A stretch of 64,000 nucleotides of DNA from Caldilineaceae bacterium (GCA_022827195.1 JAJDTL010000054.1:1-64000), one strand, 5' to 3'. Shown: positions 53,221 to 62,546, counted from the stretch's first letter. A program made the numbers and translations. The notes: a model not told the origin generated them from the sequence alone.

Positions 53221-53594
53221 GGAGCCGCCCGCGGCGCACATATGGGCGCGAACAGCTGTACTGTCGGGCATGACCGCTGCCATGTCGGGGTCTTGCGCGA
53301 ACTTTTTGAACATGTCGGCCCAAACACCGTTCTCTTCCCAGTGTGGGTAGCGTTTGAAGACACTGTTCCACTTGCCAAGGTCGGCTGGCAGTTCACGCCA
53401 CTGTGCGCCGGTGCGCAGAATCCAGTGAACTGCTTCGACGAAACGGCGACACCTGTCCTCCTGCCCCGCATAGGCACGAGGGTGTCCTTGCAGAAATGCG
53501 TACAGTTTCTGCCACTGATGGTCGGCAAGCTTATAGGTAGACATCCTACTTTTGTCGCCACTTTGACAGAATCCTTCAAACGTCAACGAGACCT
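52769..53594 (-). mobile_element. IS5-family insertion sequence
   Basis: An element of about 826 bases with a two-frame transposase. Imperfect terminal inverted repeats are seen: 52770-52785 against 53578-53593, with 13 matches in 18 aligned positions. No convincing target-site duplication was found. It lies among gene fragments, and its transposase is complete if frameshifting works, so it may be active or recently so. Confidence 0.75.
53101..53544 (-). CDS. IS5-family transposase, ORF A part
   Basis: N-terminal half of the transposase. It starts MSTYKLADHQWQKL, with the helix-turn-helix and VEAVHWILRTGAQWRELP, and the first catalytic Asp in VMPDSTAVRAH. The ATG at 53544 is preferred to more distal ones. 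Reading frame A runs past the shift site to a stop at 53101. The A6 run at 53215-53220 lies in GSKKGA and is the likely frameshift or slippage site. Confidence 0.85.
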   Translation of the reverse strand: MSTYKLADHQWQKLYAFLQGHPRAYAGQEDRCRRFVEAVHWILRTGAQWRELPADLGKWNSVFKRYPHWEENGVWADMFKKFAQDPDMAAVMPDSTAVRAHMCAAGGSKKGAPARPVPRTEPGWLQQQDSSPRRSAWLPLTVHLDRR

Positions 53595-53737
53595 GATCGA
53601 CCGCTACCCCCGCTTGTGCCCTCTCCTGTACGCAGGATGCATTGCATTCGCTTCTTTCCCCCCTGTGAATCGTCAAGGAAATCAAGGCGGCGTCGATCCG
53701 CCTCTTTACCTATCCCCGTCCTCACAAATATAGGCCC

Positions 53738-55984
53738 GTGGCCGCCGATGCGAGGATGGGAGACAGTTTTCCTCTAGTGCCTGAAATGGAATCTTCCGAA
53801 GAACTCCCGGCAGACTCTTCACCTCTGAGACGAGTACTATCCAGTCGGCCCCGACTGGCAGTCTGGGGAGTGCTCATCCTATTGGCCTTTGCCGTCGTGA
53901 TGTTGCGTTTCCATCGCATCGCTGAACTCCCGCCCGGCCTCCACGTCGATGCAGGGGCAAATGGAGCCGATGCTCTAGAGGTGTTGCAAGGAAGACACGC
54001 CCTGTTCTTCCCTGAAAAGAACAATGGTCGCGAATGGCTGGGCATCTATCCGATAGCGCTGACTGTATCCCTCATGGGCCGGACAGAACTGGCCGTTCGC
54101 TTGCCCACGATTCTGGCCGGCGTGAGCGCAATCTTTGCTGTTTTCTGGCTTGGCCGGCTGCTCTTCGGGAAAGACGAGAGCGGGCGGGACAGTCCGTGGC
54201 GAGGTCTCGTGATCGGTGGAGTTGCAGCAGGCCTTCTGGTGGTATCCACGAATCATACCGTTCTTGGGCGCACGGCGAACACGGCTCAGCCCGTTATGCT
54301 GTTTCTTTGCTTGTCTTTGGCTCTTTTCCAGTGGGGCTGGGGGCGACGAGCAAGCTCTCGCGGCTCCTGGTGGCGAATCGTCCTCGCGGGCGCGTGCGCC
54401 GGCCTGTTGCTGCACACTTATGTACCCGCGCGCTTTACACCCTTCCTATACATCCTTTTCTCCCTGAGTTTCTTATGGCCTGTTCGCCTTGTTTCCTGGG
54501 GTAGTATGCGCGCCGAACTGCCTTGGTTGCTTGCCTTCTGGGGCGCTTACGGGCTCGTGGCCGCACCTATGCTCATCCACTTTGCCCTCAATCCTGAGCA
54601 TCTGTTCCTCCGCAGCAAGTCACTTTGGCTTTTTGATCCCGGTCTCAATCAGGGCGAGCCATTTTGGCTCTATCTTCAAAATGTTTGGGGTTATCTGAAG
54701 ATTTTCGGCATCCGCGGTGACCCGGATTGGCGGAGCAACTTTGCCAGCCGACCCATGCTAAACGTATGGGAAGCGGCTTTCTTCTGGCTAGGCGTTTGTG
54801 TGGCAGCGCGGCGTTGGAGGCTCCCCGAGTATCGTCTGCTGCTCATCTGGTTGGGGGTGATGCTATTGCCTGCAACACTAGCCGTAGATCACTTTCCTCT
54901 TCCTAACACGACTCGCATGATTGGAGCTGTGCCGGCAATCTATCTGCTCTTGGGAGTCGGCGTCTGGGAGGCGGCAAAGTTTCTGAAAAAGGGCTTCTTC
55001 GCAAGACATGACACCGGATATGCTGTCGTTGCGGGAGTCGTCGTTGGTGGCATGATACTGGTACAGGGTGTGGTCACTTACCTCATCTATTTCCAGAAGT
55101 GGGCCGACGCGCCCGAAATCCGAAGCGAATACGAATTCGAGTGGTCAATCCTGACAAAGTATCTGAATGCGCAGCCGCACAACCCCGCAACGGCTTTCCT
55201 GATCCCGGACGGCCAGCGGCAACAGCCACTCAAAGCAGGGTTTCGAAGTCATACTTTCGACTATCTGTATCAAGGCGAGACGCCTGCCTATCTCTTTCAT
55301 ACTGCAATGCCCGACTTTGCGAATAGAATCCAGTCGACAATGCTCGCAGTTGACGACCTCTCCACCGTAAATGTCGTAGAGTGGAACCTGAAATCCGTCT
55401 GGACTGGCGATGAATACGAACGCTTCGCTTTTCTTCTCGGCAAATACGGCCATTACCGTGATAGCGAAGATCTCGGCAGTTTCCGAGTCCACCGTTATAC
55501 AGATGTCTCCCTGAGCACTCCCTGGAAACCCTATGAATTCTTGGAGCCTCTGCACGTCGTCTATGACGGTGGCATAGAATTGCTGGCGGTTGCCTTGGGT
55601 CGTGGACAGGACCAGCTATCGATTGAGGAACCAATTCTTATTCGAAAGTCGCGAAACATATGGACAGTCCTGCAATGGCAGACGGCGCATGATTTGAACA
55701 TCGAATACTCAGTTTCCCTTCGACTGCGAAACGCTGAGTCGCCCGAGGTCTATCTCAAGGATCTGCTCTTGTGGAAGACGGATCACACCGTCACCGGCGA
55801 CGGGGGCCCTGCTGAACAGTTCGATACCTGGATCCACTTGGACATTCCTGCCGATATCCCGCCGGGCGAGTACGAACTGAGGCTCATTGTCTACGACACC
55901 AAGACCCTCAAGCCCACCGTTGAAATGGAAGTCTGGGAGCCGGAAAGGACACTGGCCATCCTCCGGGTAGTGGCCGCACCTTGA
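53738..55984 (+). CDS. GT-C membrane glycosyltransferase (PMT/ArnT-like)
   Basis: A 748-residue polytopic membrane protein of the GT39/ArnT/PMT_2 kind, which transfers sugar from a lipid-linked donor. The N-terminal helix near 45-65 is followed by ELPPGLHVDAGANGADALE, where the catalytic-type Asp is kept but the usual following Glu is Ala. GREWLGIYPIAL and RLPTILAGVSAIFA are typical. About ten helices and a C-terminal extracytoplasmic beta domain (from about 580) follow. The start could be the GTG at 53738 or the ATG at 53756. Slightly lower GC than neighbours. Confidence 0.75.
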   Translation: MAADARMGDSFPLVPEMESSEELPADSSPLRRVLSSRPRLAVWGVLILLAFAVVMLRFHRIAELPPGLHVDAGANGADALEVLQGRHALFFPEKNNGREWLGIYPIALTVSLMGRTELAVRLPTILAGVSAIFAVFWLGRLLFGKDESGRDSPWRGLVIGGVAAGLLVVSTNHTVLGRTANTAQPVMLFLCLSLALFQWGWGRRASSRGSWWRIVLAGACAGLLLHTYVPARFTPFLYILFSLSFLWPVRLVSWGSMRAELPWLLAFWGAYGLVAAPMLIHFALNPEHLFLRSKSLWLFDPGLNQGEPFWLYLQNVWGYLKIFGIRGDPDWRSNFASRPMLNVWEAAFFWLGVCVAARRWRLPEYRLLLIWLGVMLLPATLAVDHFPLPNTTRMIGAVPAIYLLLGVGVWEAAKFLKKGFFARHDTGYAVVAGVVVGGMILVQGVVTYLIYFQKWADAPEIRSEYEFEWSILTKYLNAQPHNPATAFLIPDGQRQQPLKAGFRSHTFDYLYQGETPAYLFHTAMPDFANRIQSTMLAVDDLSTVNVVEWNLKSVWTGDEYERFAFLLGKYGHYRDSEDLGSFRVHRYTDVSLSTPWKPYEFLEPLHVVYDGGIELLAVALGRGQDQLSIEEPILIRKSRNIWTVLQWQTAHDLNIEYSVSLRLRNAESPEVYLKDLLLWKTDHTVTGDGGPAEQFDTWIHLDIPADIPPGEYELRLIVYDTKTLKPTVEMEVWEPERTLAILRVVAAP

Positions 55985-56314
55985 AAATGAGTGACCTGTT
56001 TTGCAACTCTGCCGGATGCCGGTTCGACCGGCGGACAAGAGACACGCCAAGTTCCGTTGACATTTTGGGAAGGCCGTACGAAATTCAACAAGGACAGAAC
56101 GTCTGCAGGCCTGTTCGGGATGGTATTCGCTAGAATCTTGTTGTAGACACAACCTTTCGATCCGCGAAGTCACGCGAAGGGGCGCGAAGAGCACCTTTCT
56201 TTGTTCCAGGGAGGGCAACAGAGGGACACGAAGGGCACACAAGGGAGCAACGACCAGGGCACCCACAAGAGGTGCCCCTACGGCCGGGATGGCTGGTTGA
56301 AACGTCAACGAACC
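55985..56314. other. Intergenic region with short repeats
   Basis: 330 bases without a gene. It contains a small GC hairpin near 56015-56030, CGCGAAG- and CACGAAGG-type short repeats at 56164-56245, and the palindrome at 56256-56278. No promoter or RNA gene was recognised. Confidence 0.45.
56256..56278. repeat. REP-like palindrome
   Basis: GGGCACC (56257-56263) and GGTGCCC (56271-56277) form a 7-bp stem around a 7-base loop and are followed by CTACGGCC. Similar GTAGGGGCACC-like palindromes are common intergenic repeats in environmental bacteria. Confidence 0.5.
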
Positions 56315-57160
56315 CTAGCCACTATCCACTGCTTTTCTGACTTCGCGGTCGCTGACGGTTACTTTGGGGCCCTGGCCGAGCTCGATGCCGCCGGTGAGGG
56401 GCAGTTCGGCGCCGGTGATGAAGCTGGCGGCGTCGCTGGCCAGAAAGAGGCAAAGATTGCCGGCCTCCTCGATCGTCCCGCTGCGCCCGGTCCACTGCCA
56501 TGTCTCGACAAAGTCATGGAAGGCCTGGCCGTTCTCCATGCCGGCTTCAAAGTCGAGCCGGCTCTGGGTGAGGATGTTGCCGGGGAGGATGGCGTTCACG
56601 CGCACGCCGTGCTCGGCTTCGTCGATCGCGAGCGCTTTGGTGAGGCCGTGGACGCCGCCCTTGGAGGCGCAGTAGGTTGTGGCGTGCCACTGGCCGACCG
56701 CGCCGACGATGCTGCCCAGGTTGATGATGCTGCCGCGCGTTTGGCGCAGATGGGGGAGCGCGTACTTGCAGGCGGCGAAGACGCTGACCAGGTTCATCTC
56801 CAGCATTTGCCTGAACGCTTCGACAGAGAAGCCGTCGATCGGCTGGTGCGGAGGGTGCTGACCGGCGTTGTTGATGAGGCAGTCCAGGCGTCCGAAGCGG
56901 GCCGCGGTCCGCTCGATGACGCGCTCGATCTGTTCGGGCCGGCGCACGTCGCACGGCTCGAAGTGGCAGGTTCCCGGCCCGGCCGCGGCCAGTTCTGCGG
57001 CGAGCGCGCGGCCGGTCTCCTCGTCGATGTCGCAGATGACGACGCTTGCGCCGGCGCGCACAAAGACGCGTGCGCAGCCCGAGCCGATGCCCTTGCTGCC
57101 GCCGGTGATCAGGGTGGCCTTGTCAATTCTGTCGGCGAAAGGTGCTGTGTTCTCCGCCAT
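56315..57160 (-). CDS. Short-chain dehydrogenase/reductase (SDR)
   Basis: A 281-residue classical SDR. TGGSKGIG (19-26) binds NAD(P), NNAG follows near 95, and the catalytic Ser, Tyr and Lys are visible in INLGSIVG and YCASK. PGNILTQSR is the substrate-side loop. Such enzymes oxidise sugars such as L-rhamnose or L-fucose, or reduce ketones. It is the last gene in the minus-strand importer group, 41 bases after the ATPase gene, so a sugar dehydrogenase role is plausible. Confidence 0.88.
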   Translation of the reverse strand: MAENTAPFADRIDKATLITGGSKGIGSGCARVFVRAGASVVICDIDEETGRALAAELAAAGPGTCHFEPCDVRRPEQIERVIERTAARFGRLDCLINNAGQHPPHQPIDGFSVEAFRQMLEMNLVSVFAACKYALPHLRQTRGSIINLGSIVGAVGQWHATTYCASKGGVHGLTKALAIDEAEHGVRVNAILPGNILTQSRLDFEAGMENGQAFHDFVETWQWTGRSGTIEEAGNLCLFLASDAASFITGAELPLTGGIELGQGPKVTVSDREVRKAVDSG

Positions 57161-57201
57161 CTGTTTCGTCCGGTGTCAAAAGAATGGCTAACTTCGGCCG
57201 C

Positions 57202-57957
57202 TCACTGAAGGTAGGCTGCACCGCGCACGATCAAGCTCTCAATATCCTCCAGGGTTGAGTCCTCGACGTCGAGCACGCCCTGTCTTTCGCCGCCCTTGAG
57301 CACCATCACCCGATCCCCGATAGCGAGGACATCGGAGATGCGGTGGGTGATGAGGATGATCGAAATGCCCTGATCGCGCAGCCCGGCCATGAGGTCGAGC
57401 AGTGTGTTGGCCTCCTTCACACCGAGGGCGGCGGTCGGCTCGTCCATGATCAGTATCCTGGCATCGAAGCCGATCGCGCGCGCGACGGCCACCATCTGGC
57501 GCTGGCCGCCGGACATTCTCTCGACCAGCAGCTTGGATGAACTGATGTTTATGCGCAGCCGGTCAAGCAGGGCCTGCGACTCTTCCTCCATCCTCTTCCT
57601 GTTGAGAAAGGTGATGCCGAGGATGCGCCTGGTGTACTCGCGCCCGGTGAAGACATTGGCCGCCACGTCCAGGTTGTTGAATACGGCCAGGTCCTGGTAG
57701 ATCATCGCCAAGCCCAGCGCCTGGGCGTCGCGCGGATTGCGCAGCTCGGCCTTCTCGCCCTCGATGAAGATTTCGCCCGCGTCGGGGATTACGGAGCCAA
57801 AGAGCGTCTTCATCAGCGTGGATTTGCCGGCCGCGTTGTCTCCGACCAGCCCCAGCAGCTCGCCGCGCCTCAACTCCAGGTCGACATCATTCAGCGCCTG
57901 GACGGTGCCGAATGTCTTGGAGATTCCCCGCATCTCGACCACGTGCTCGTTGCTCAT
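57202..57957 (-). CDS. Sugar ABC transporter ATPase (single-domain, RbsA-like)
   Basis: A 251-residue ATPase, the size of one domain rather than the double-domain RbsA (about 500). It has Walker A GDNAAGKS (39-46), Q-loop YQDLAVF, signature MSGGQRQMVAVARAI and Walker B ILIMDEPTAALGV. A dimer is expected to energise the permease upstream. The ATG at 57957 is preferred to a GTG at 57969 because neither has a clear site and the ATG is typical. A hairpin precedes it. Confidence 0.9.
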   Translation of the reverse strand: MSNEHVVEMRGISKTFGTVQALNDVDLELRRGELLGLVGDNAAGKSTLMKTLFGSVIPDAGEIFIEGEKAELRNPRDAQALGLAMIYQDLAVFNNLDVAANVFTGREYTRRILGITFLNRKRMEEESQALLDRLRINISSSKLLVERMSGGQRQMVAVARAIGFDARILIMDEPTAALGVKEANTLLDLMAGLRDQGISIILITHRISDVLAIGDRVMVLKGGERQGVLDVEDSTLEDIESLIVRGAAYLQ

Positions 57958-57979
57958 AGGCGTACTCACTGGTGATTTG

Positions 57980-58011
57980 AGGAACGGGAAGGGCGCGCCC
58001 TTCCCGTTCCT
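57980..58011 (-). promoter_or_regulatory. Intercistronic hairpin after RbsB-like gene
   Basis: A perfect 32-base palindrome (16 + 16) lies between the stop of the binding-protein gene (58021) and the ATPase start. In practice a stem of about 14 bp with a small loop forms. No T run follows in the minus direction. Confidence 0.75.
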
Positions 58012-58020
58012 GCGCGTTTC

Positions 58021-59055
58021 TTACTCGTTGGGCTGCATGATCTCGTTCTCGACGATCTCCTTGATCTCCAGGAAGTTCTGCTTCATCGTATCCTGGTAGC
58101 TGTCGATGTTGGACTGGTCGACAAGCGTGATGCGGGTGTCGAGGTACTGTTGGGTCGAGTGCACGTTCTGGTGCTTGATCAGCCACGGGATGTAGACCGC
58201 CAGGTAGCCCTGACCATAAGGCTGCTGGACGTAGGTCAATGAGACGGTCCCGTTGATGATGCCTTCGACGATCTCCGGCGCGTCATCCACACCGGTGACG
58301 ATGATGTCATCGCGGCCTGCGTCGGGGAACGCCACGGTCGCGCCGACCGAGTTCAGGTTGCCGCACGAGTAGTAGGCGTTCATCTCAGGATAGGTGGCCA
58401 GCGCCTCTTCTGCGCAGCGCACGGTGCCTTCGGGATTGTCGCAGTCGATCAGCGTGCCGATCACCTTGATGTCGGGCGCATGTGCAGCGAAGTAGTCCTC
58501 AAGCCCGGCCTGGCGGTCCTTGTCAACCACGTTGCCCGGCTCGCCATAGGCAACCACAACATTGCCTTCGCCTCCCATCAGATCCGCCAGCCGTTCGGCT
58601 ACAGTCCAGCCGGCCTGGTAGAAGTCGGTCGCCATGCAGACGTCGGGGTTGATCGCCTCACCGCAGGAGGCATTCTGGGTGGTGCCAAGTCCTCTCTCCT
58701 TGGCCTGGCCGAGGACGCCTTCCATGATGTCGGGCACACCCGTCATGACGCTGAGACCGGCGACGCAGGGCAGAGACATGGCGGACTCGGTCATATCCAG
58801 CTGCTTCTCGGGGCTGTATTGCGCCGGCGCCAGGAAGACGATTTCGACGCCAAGCTCCTCCGCGGCGGCTTCGGCGCCGCCCTGCCACTGCGTGATGTAA
58901 GGATGCACCAGCGGCGCGCTGACGATGTAACGCTCGGTGTCGCCGCAGTCCGCTTCCCTCTCAACCACTACCGTCTCCGGCATGGTACAGGCGGCCAGTA
59001 CCAGCACCGCGGCGACCAGTACCAGCATCGTCATACCGAAAATCAATCGCTTCAT
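58021..59055 (-). CDS. Sugar ABC substrate-binding lipoprotein (RbsB/LsrB-like)
   Basis: A 344-residue type 1 periplasmic binding protein. Its signal peptide ends in VLAAC (Cys23). The core (YIVSAPLVHPYITQWQGGAEAAAEELG, SVGATVAFPDAGRDDIIVTGVDD) fits a pentose, deoxysugar or autoinducer-2 type ligand. AAGGAGGAAAG precedes the ATG at 59055, which is preferred to an upstream extension. It follows the permease gene and is separated from the ATPase gene by the palindrome. Confidence 0.9.
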   Translation of the reverse strand: MKRLIFGMTMLVLVAAVLVLAACTMPETVVVEREADCGDTERYIVSAPLVHPYITQWQGGAEAAAEELGVEIVFLAPAQYSPEKQLDMTESAMSLPCVAGLSVMTGVPDIMEGVLGQAKERGLGTTQNASCGEAINPDVCMATDFYQAGWTVAERLADLMGGEGNVVVAYGEPGNVVDKDRQAGLEDYFAAHAPDIKVIGTLIDCDNPEGTVRCAEEALATYPEMNAYYSCGNLNSVGATVAFPDAGRDDIIVTGVDDAPEIVEGIINGTVSLTYVQQPYGQGYLAVYIPWLIKHQNVHSTQQYLDTRITLVDQSNIDSYQDTMKQNFLEIKEIVENEIMQPNE

Positions 59056-59201
59056 CACTCTTTCCTCCTTCATGTCATAAATTTGATTGTTGCGCGATTT
59101 CGTGATGCCACTCGTTCCGTATGACATTTTTTTGCTTACAGCACCTCCCTTCCGGTTCGTTCTAGTCATGCCACGACCACCAGCCGGGTTTGTACAACCA
59201 G

Positions 59202-60218
59202 CTAACGGTCCAGGCCCAGTATGATGCGCCAGGTCAACTCGCCGCGCCGGAACTGGTCGACCAGCAGGGCGACGACAACCAGGGCGCCCTGCACGATGTC
59301 CTGCAGATAGATACTCATCTGCAGGACGACCAGCGCGTTGCGGGTAATTCCCATGATGGCCGCGCCGATCAGCGTACCTGCCATCGAGCCAACGCCGCCG
59401 GTCAACAGTGTGCCGCCCACGATCGCGGCGGTTACGACTGGGAAGAGCAGCCCCTGGCCGATTTGGGGGACCGCATTGCCTACCCGGCCGAGCAGGACGA
59501 TTCCACCCAGAGCCGAGAGAAAGCCGCTGAGGGTGAAAATACCGACGCGGATGCGCTCGACATTCATGCCCATGTCCTGGCTGGCCTTGAGATTACCGCC
59601 GATCATGCGCACGCGCAGCCCGAAGAGCGTGCGCGTCAGCATTATGTGCATGAGGATGGCGACGATGAACATCAGGATGACCAGCGCCGGGATGCCGAAG
59701 ATTCGCCCCTGGCCGAGGAAGACCAGGCCGACGGGCAGACCAACGATCGATTCGCCGCGCGTGATGTAGAAGTTGACGCCGAGAAAGACGGCGCCGGTGG
59801 CCAGCGTCATAACGATTGGGTGCAGGCGAAAGCGGGCCGCCAACATCCCATTGAGAAAACCGCACAGGATGCCGACCCCCAGACCGCCGGCAATGGCGAA
59901 GGGGGGCGAGAGGCCATAGATCTTCCACAGCCTGGCCGTAACCATGGCAGCCAGGCCGGCGATCGACGCCTGCGACAGATCGAAGGAGCCCGATACAATC
60001 ACGAGGGTCTGGCCCATCGCCATGATCGAGGTGACCGAGATCTGCCGGAGAATTGTGGTCAGGTTGAAGGGCGACCGAAAGATCGGCGAAACCGTGTACA
60101 TGACCACAAAGAAGATCACCAGGGCCAGGAATACGCCGGACTCGCGGTAGGACAACAGCTCGCGGATACGGGTGCGCGCCGTCTCCCCGCGCGGGCTGGA
60201 TGTTGGCGTAGCCGTCAT
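59202..60218 (-). CDS. Sugar ABC permease (RbsC-like)
   Basis: A 338-residue permease with about eight to ten helices. SGSFDLSQASIAGLAAMV, GFLNGMLAARFRLHPIVMTLATG and GGTLLTGGVGSMAGTLIGA are the family hallmarks. CAGGAGGGTCCAG precedes the ATG. It is the first gene of the transporter trio on the minus strand and lies 55 bases after the RraA-like gene, so catabolic and transport genes may be cotranscribed. Confidence 0.92.
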   Translation of the reverse strand: MTATPTSSPRGETARTRIRELLSYRESGVFLALVIFFVVMYTVSPIFRSPFNLTTILRQISVTSIMAMGQTLVIVSGSFDLSQASIAGLAAMVTARLWKIYGLSPPFAIAGGLGVGILCGFLNGMLAARFRLHPIVMTLATGAVFLGVNFYITRGESIVGLPVGLVFLGQGRIFGIPALVILMFIVAILMHIMLTRTLFGLRVRMIGGNLKASQDMGMNVERIRVGIFTLSGFLSALGGIVLLGRVGNAVPQIGQGLLFPVVTAAIVGGTLLTGGVGSMAGTLIGAAIMGITRNALVVLQMSIYLQDIVQGALVVVALLVDQFRRGELTWRIILGLDR

Positions 60219-60272
60219 CTGGACCCTCCTGTGGATCCTGCTCGGACAGAGTCGAGGCGGGGGAAGAGAGTG

Positions 60273-60974
60273 CTATTCATGGCGCCCCATGCGCGCTTTC
60301 AAGCCGGCGTAGTCGTAGTCGTCGCTGGCCAGGAAGTCGAAGTAGGAGGTCTCCGTCTTGAGTACGTTTTGCGCCTGTTCGACGAGGTCATCAACGATGG
60401 CGAGCGGAATCGAGACGATGCCGTTGGCGTCGCCGTGCAGCAGGTCGCCGGGCTGGATGGTCAGGCCGCAGATCGAAACGGTGATGTCCAGGTCGATATA
60501 GACGCCGTACCCGTGGGAGACGACCGCGCCGGGACAGAAGAGTTGGAAACCCGGCGCACGCTGCCGGATGCCGGCGAAGTCGCGGCAACCCAAATCGGTC
60601 ACCAGCCCGACCGCGCCCAGCTTTTGTATGGCGGAGCAGAACATATCTCCGGCCAGACAGCTGCGCATCCGGTCCGGACCCATGTACTGGACGGCCAGCA
60701 CAGTCGGGCTGGGCGCGTCCAGGACCATATCCATCACGTCGTGCAGCCGCATGAGCCGGTCATCGCCGGCGGTGGTCGTGTCGTGGGTCGCGGTCACGGC
60801 GAAGCCGACCATCGGCTTGTGGTCGGGGAACTGGCAGTTCATTTCCATCGAGATGTAGCCGGTTACCTGGTCGCGGACGCCGAAGTGCTCGATGGCATTG
60901 GAGACGGTTGCGCTGTCGATCTGGCGCAGCGCCTCGATGGTTTCGGCGGATACTTGTGGATTCGTCATTGTCAT
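60273..60974 (-). CDS. RraA-family aldolase/decarboxylase-like protein
   Basis: A 233-residue RraA-like protein. LVTDLGCRDFAGIR holds the GxRD motif and PGDLLHGDANGIVSIP the HGD(A)NG motif, both used by HMG/CHA aldolases and dimethylmenaquinone methyltransferase-like proteins. The first Met pair is ambiguous: a GTG at 60977, ATG at 60974 and a better spaced ATG at 60968. The gene lies between Ldh2 and the transporter genes, so it is likely an aldolase of sugar-acid catabolism rather than an RNase E regulator. Confidence 0.82.
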   Translation of the reverse strand: MTMTNPQVSAETIEALRQIDSATVSNAIEHFGVRDQVTGYISMEMNCQFPDHKPMVGFAVTATHDTTTAGDDRLMRLHDVMDMVLDAPSPTVLAVQYMGPDRMRSCLAGDMFCSAIQKLGAVGLVTDLGCRDFAGIRQRAPGFQLFCPGAVVSHGYGVYIDLDITVSICGLTIQPGDLLHGDANGIVSIPLAIVDDLVEQAQNVLKTETSYFDFLASDDYDYAGLKARMGRHE

Positions 60975-61039
60975 CACCCCAGTTTTGGCGCGGCCGGTGG
61001 GCGGTTTGGTTCACAATCCGCTGCTCACCGACCGCTCGG

Positions 61040-62086
61040 TTACTCGATATTCACTCCGACGGATGCGGCCGCCTTGGTGAAGTTTTCCCATATATCGTCG
61101 GCGATTGGGATGCCGTCGCGGCGGCGCTGCTCGCGGCTGCGCGCCTCCATATCGCCCGGCGCGAGCACCTCTTCAAAGCCGGGCGCCGGAGGGATTGCGC
61201 GCACGCGCTGCTCCATTTCATCGGCGCGCGCCGCGTAGTCGGCGAAGGGCTGGAAGAGGTCGGCCTTGAACGCGATCATGGTGACGCCCTGGTGGCGCAT
61301 GATGGCGCCGGCCCGTTGCGCGTGTACGTAGCTGTCGGAGCCGGTAAAGATCCGGCCCAGGAACTCGGTCGTCATCATCAGCGTATAGCCCTTGTGCCCG
61401 CCGAAGGGCAGATGACCGCCGCCGTCGAAGAAATCGGCCGCATTGGTCGTGGGCACGCCGTCCTTGTCGACGATGGCGTTGGGCGGCAGCGGCTCGTTGC
61501 GGTGGTAGGCGTTGTCGACCTTGACGCCGGAAAGAGCGGTGGTGGCCCAGTCAAACATCATGGCCGACTCTTCGCCGGCGGGCATACCGATGGAGATGGG
61601 ATTGGTGTGCAGAACGCGGCGACTGCCGCCGTAGGGAACGCTGGCAGGCGCCTCCTCGCTGTAGCCGCCGGCCCAGACCATGCCGACCATCTTCTCCGCC
61701 GCGGCCATCTCCACGTAGTGCCCCAGCCGGCCGATGTGGTGCATCTGCACGATGCCGACGACAGCCACATTCTGTGATTGGGCCTTGCTGATCGCCAGCT
61801 CCATCGCATATTTTGCGGCCACGTGTCCGAAAGTCCAGTTGCCCGTGACCAGTGCGCTGGTGGCGGTCTCCTGCAGGATCGAGGGTTTGGCGGCGGGCCG
61901 AATCTCGTCGTCCTTAATACCGGCCACATAGATGGGAAGCGGCCAGATGCCGTGCGTGTCCACGCCGCTCAGATTGGACCGCACGAGATGGTCGGCGACT
62001 TCCTGGGCGTTCTGCTCATCGGCGCCTGCGGCCAGCAGGATGCTCTTGACCAGGCCATGCAGCTCTTTCTCGGACTTGATAATCAT
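61040..62086 (-). CDS. Ldh2/malate-lactate dehydrogenase family protein 2
   Basis: A 348-residue Ldh2-type oxidoreductase, paralogue of the gene at 46124 (same length, with SGVDTHGIWPLP containing Asp43 and His45, and GGHKGYTLMM). It oxidises or reduces a 2-hydroxy or 2-oxo acid. GGAG lies 8 bases before the ATG. Its location in the sugar-importer cluster suggests that it handles a sugar acid, such as 2,3-diketo-gulonate-like or ureidoglycolate-like substrates; this is inference. Confidence 0.85.
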   Translation of the reverse strand: MIIKSEKELHGLVKSILLAAGADEQNAQEVADHLVRSNLSGVDTHGIWPLPIYVAGIKDDEIRPAAKPSILQETATSALVTGNWTFGHVAAKYAMELAISKAQSQNVAVVGIVQMHHIGRLGHYVEMAAAEKMVGMVWAGGYSEEAPASVPYGGSRRVLHTNPISIGMPAGEESAMMFDWATTALSGVKVDNAYHRNEPLPPNAIVDKDGVPTTNAADFFDGGGHLPFGGHKGYTLMMTTEFLGRIFTGSDSYVHAQRAGAIMRHQGVTMIAFKADLFQPFADYAARADEMEQRVRAIPPAPGFEEVLAPGDMEARSREQRRRDGIPIADDIWENFTKAAASVGVNIE

Positions 62087-62159
62087 GTCATCGCTCCAGT
62101 GGTGAGTGATTCAAAGCGCAGCGCCGGGATAGCGGACACTGGCCGCTGGCCGCCGGTTC

Positions 62160-62546
62160 TCAGGCGGGCGGGGGCTTTACTTCATACAGTTCGCCCTGCA
62201 GGCCGACCGGCGTTGAGAAGAATATATAGCGCACAATCTCGCCGGTGTCCACCACGTTTACATCGATCTCCTGGATCTCCTCGGTCTCGAAGGTGACGCC
62301 CTTCGCCGTGAGATCGGCGACGGCGGCATCGATGTCGTCGACCTGCCAGGCGACGTGCTTCACGATGCCGGGCGCAGCGTCCTCGGTCGCCTGCCAAAGC
62401 TCCAGGCCGGGATACCAGGCGATGGTAAGGCCAGGCCGGTTGACCTCTCTGAACTTGGTCAGGCCGCATTGCTCTTCCAGGTATTTCCTTGTCGCCTCCA
62501 GATCGGCGACGTCGACCGAAACATGGTGGTCGATAATTTCAAACAT
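62160..62546 (-). CDS. VOC family (glyoxalase-like) protein
   Basis: A 128-residue vicinal-oxygen-chelate protein (FEIIDHHVSVDVADLEATRKYL, then KHVAWQVDDIDAAVADL and a final GELYEVKP). The ATG at 62546 is chosen because AGGAGG is 8 bases upstream, whereas a GTG at 62552 is too close. It lies between rhamnose-mutarotase-like and Ldh2 genes. Substrate unknown. Confidence 0.82.
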   Translation of the reverse strand: MFEIIDHHVSVDVADLEATRKYLEEQCGLTKFREVNRPGLTIAWYPGLELWQATEDAAPGIVKHVAWQVDDIDAAVADLTAKGVTFETEEIQEIDVNVVDTGEIVRYIFFSTPVGLQGELYEVKPPPA

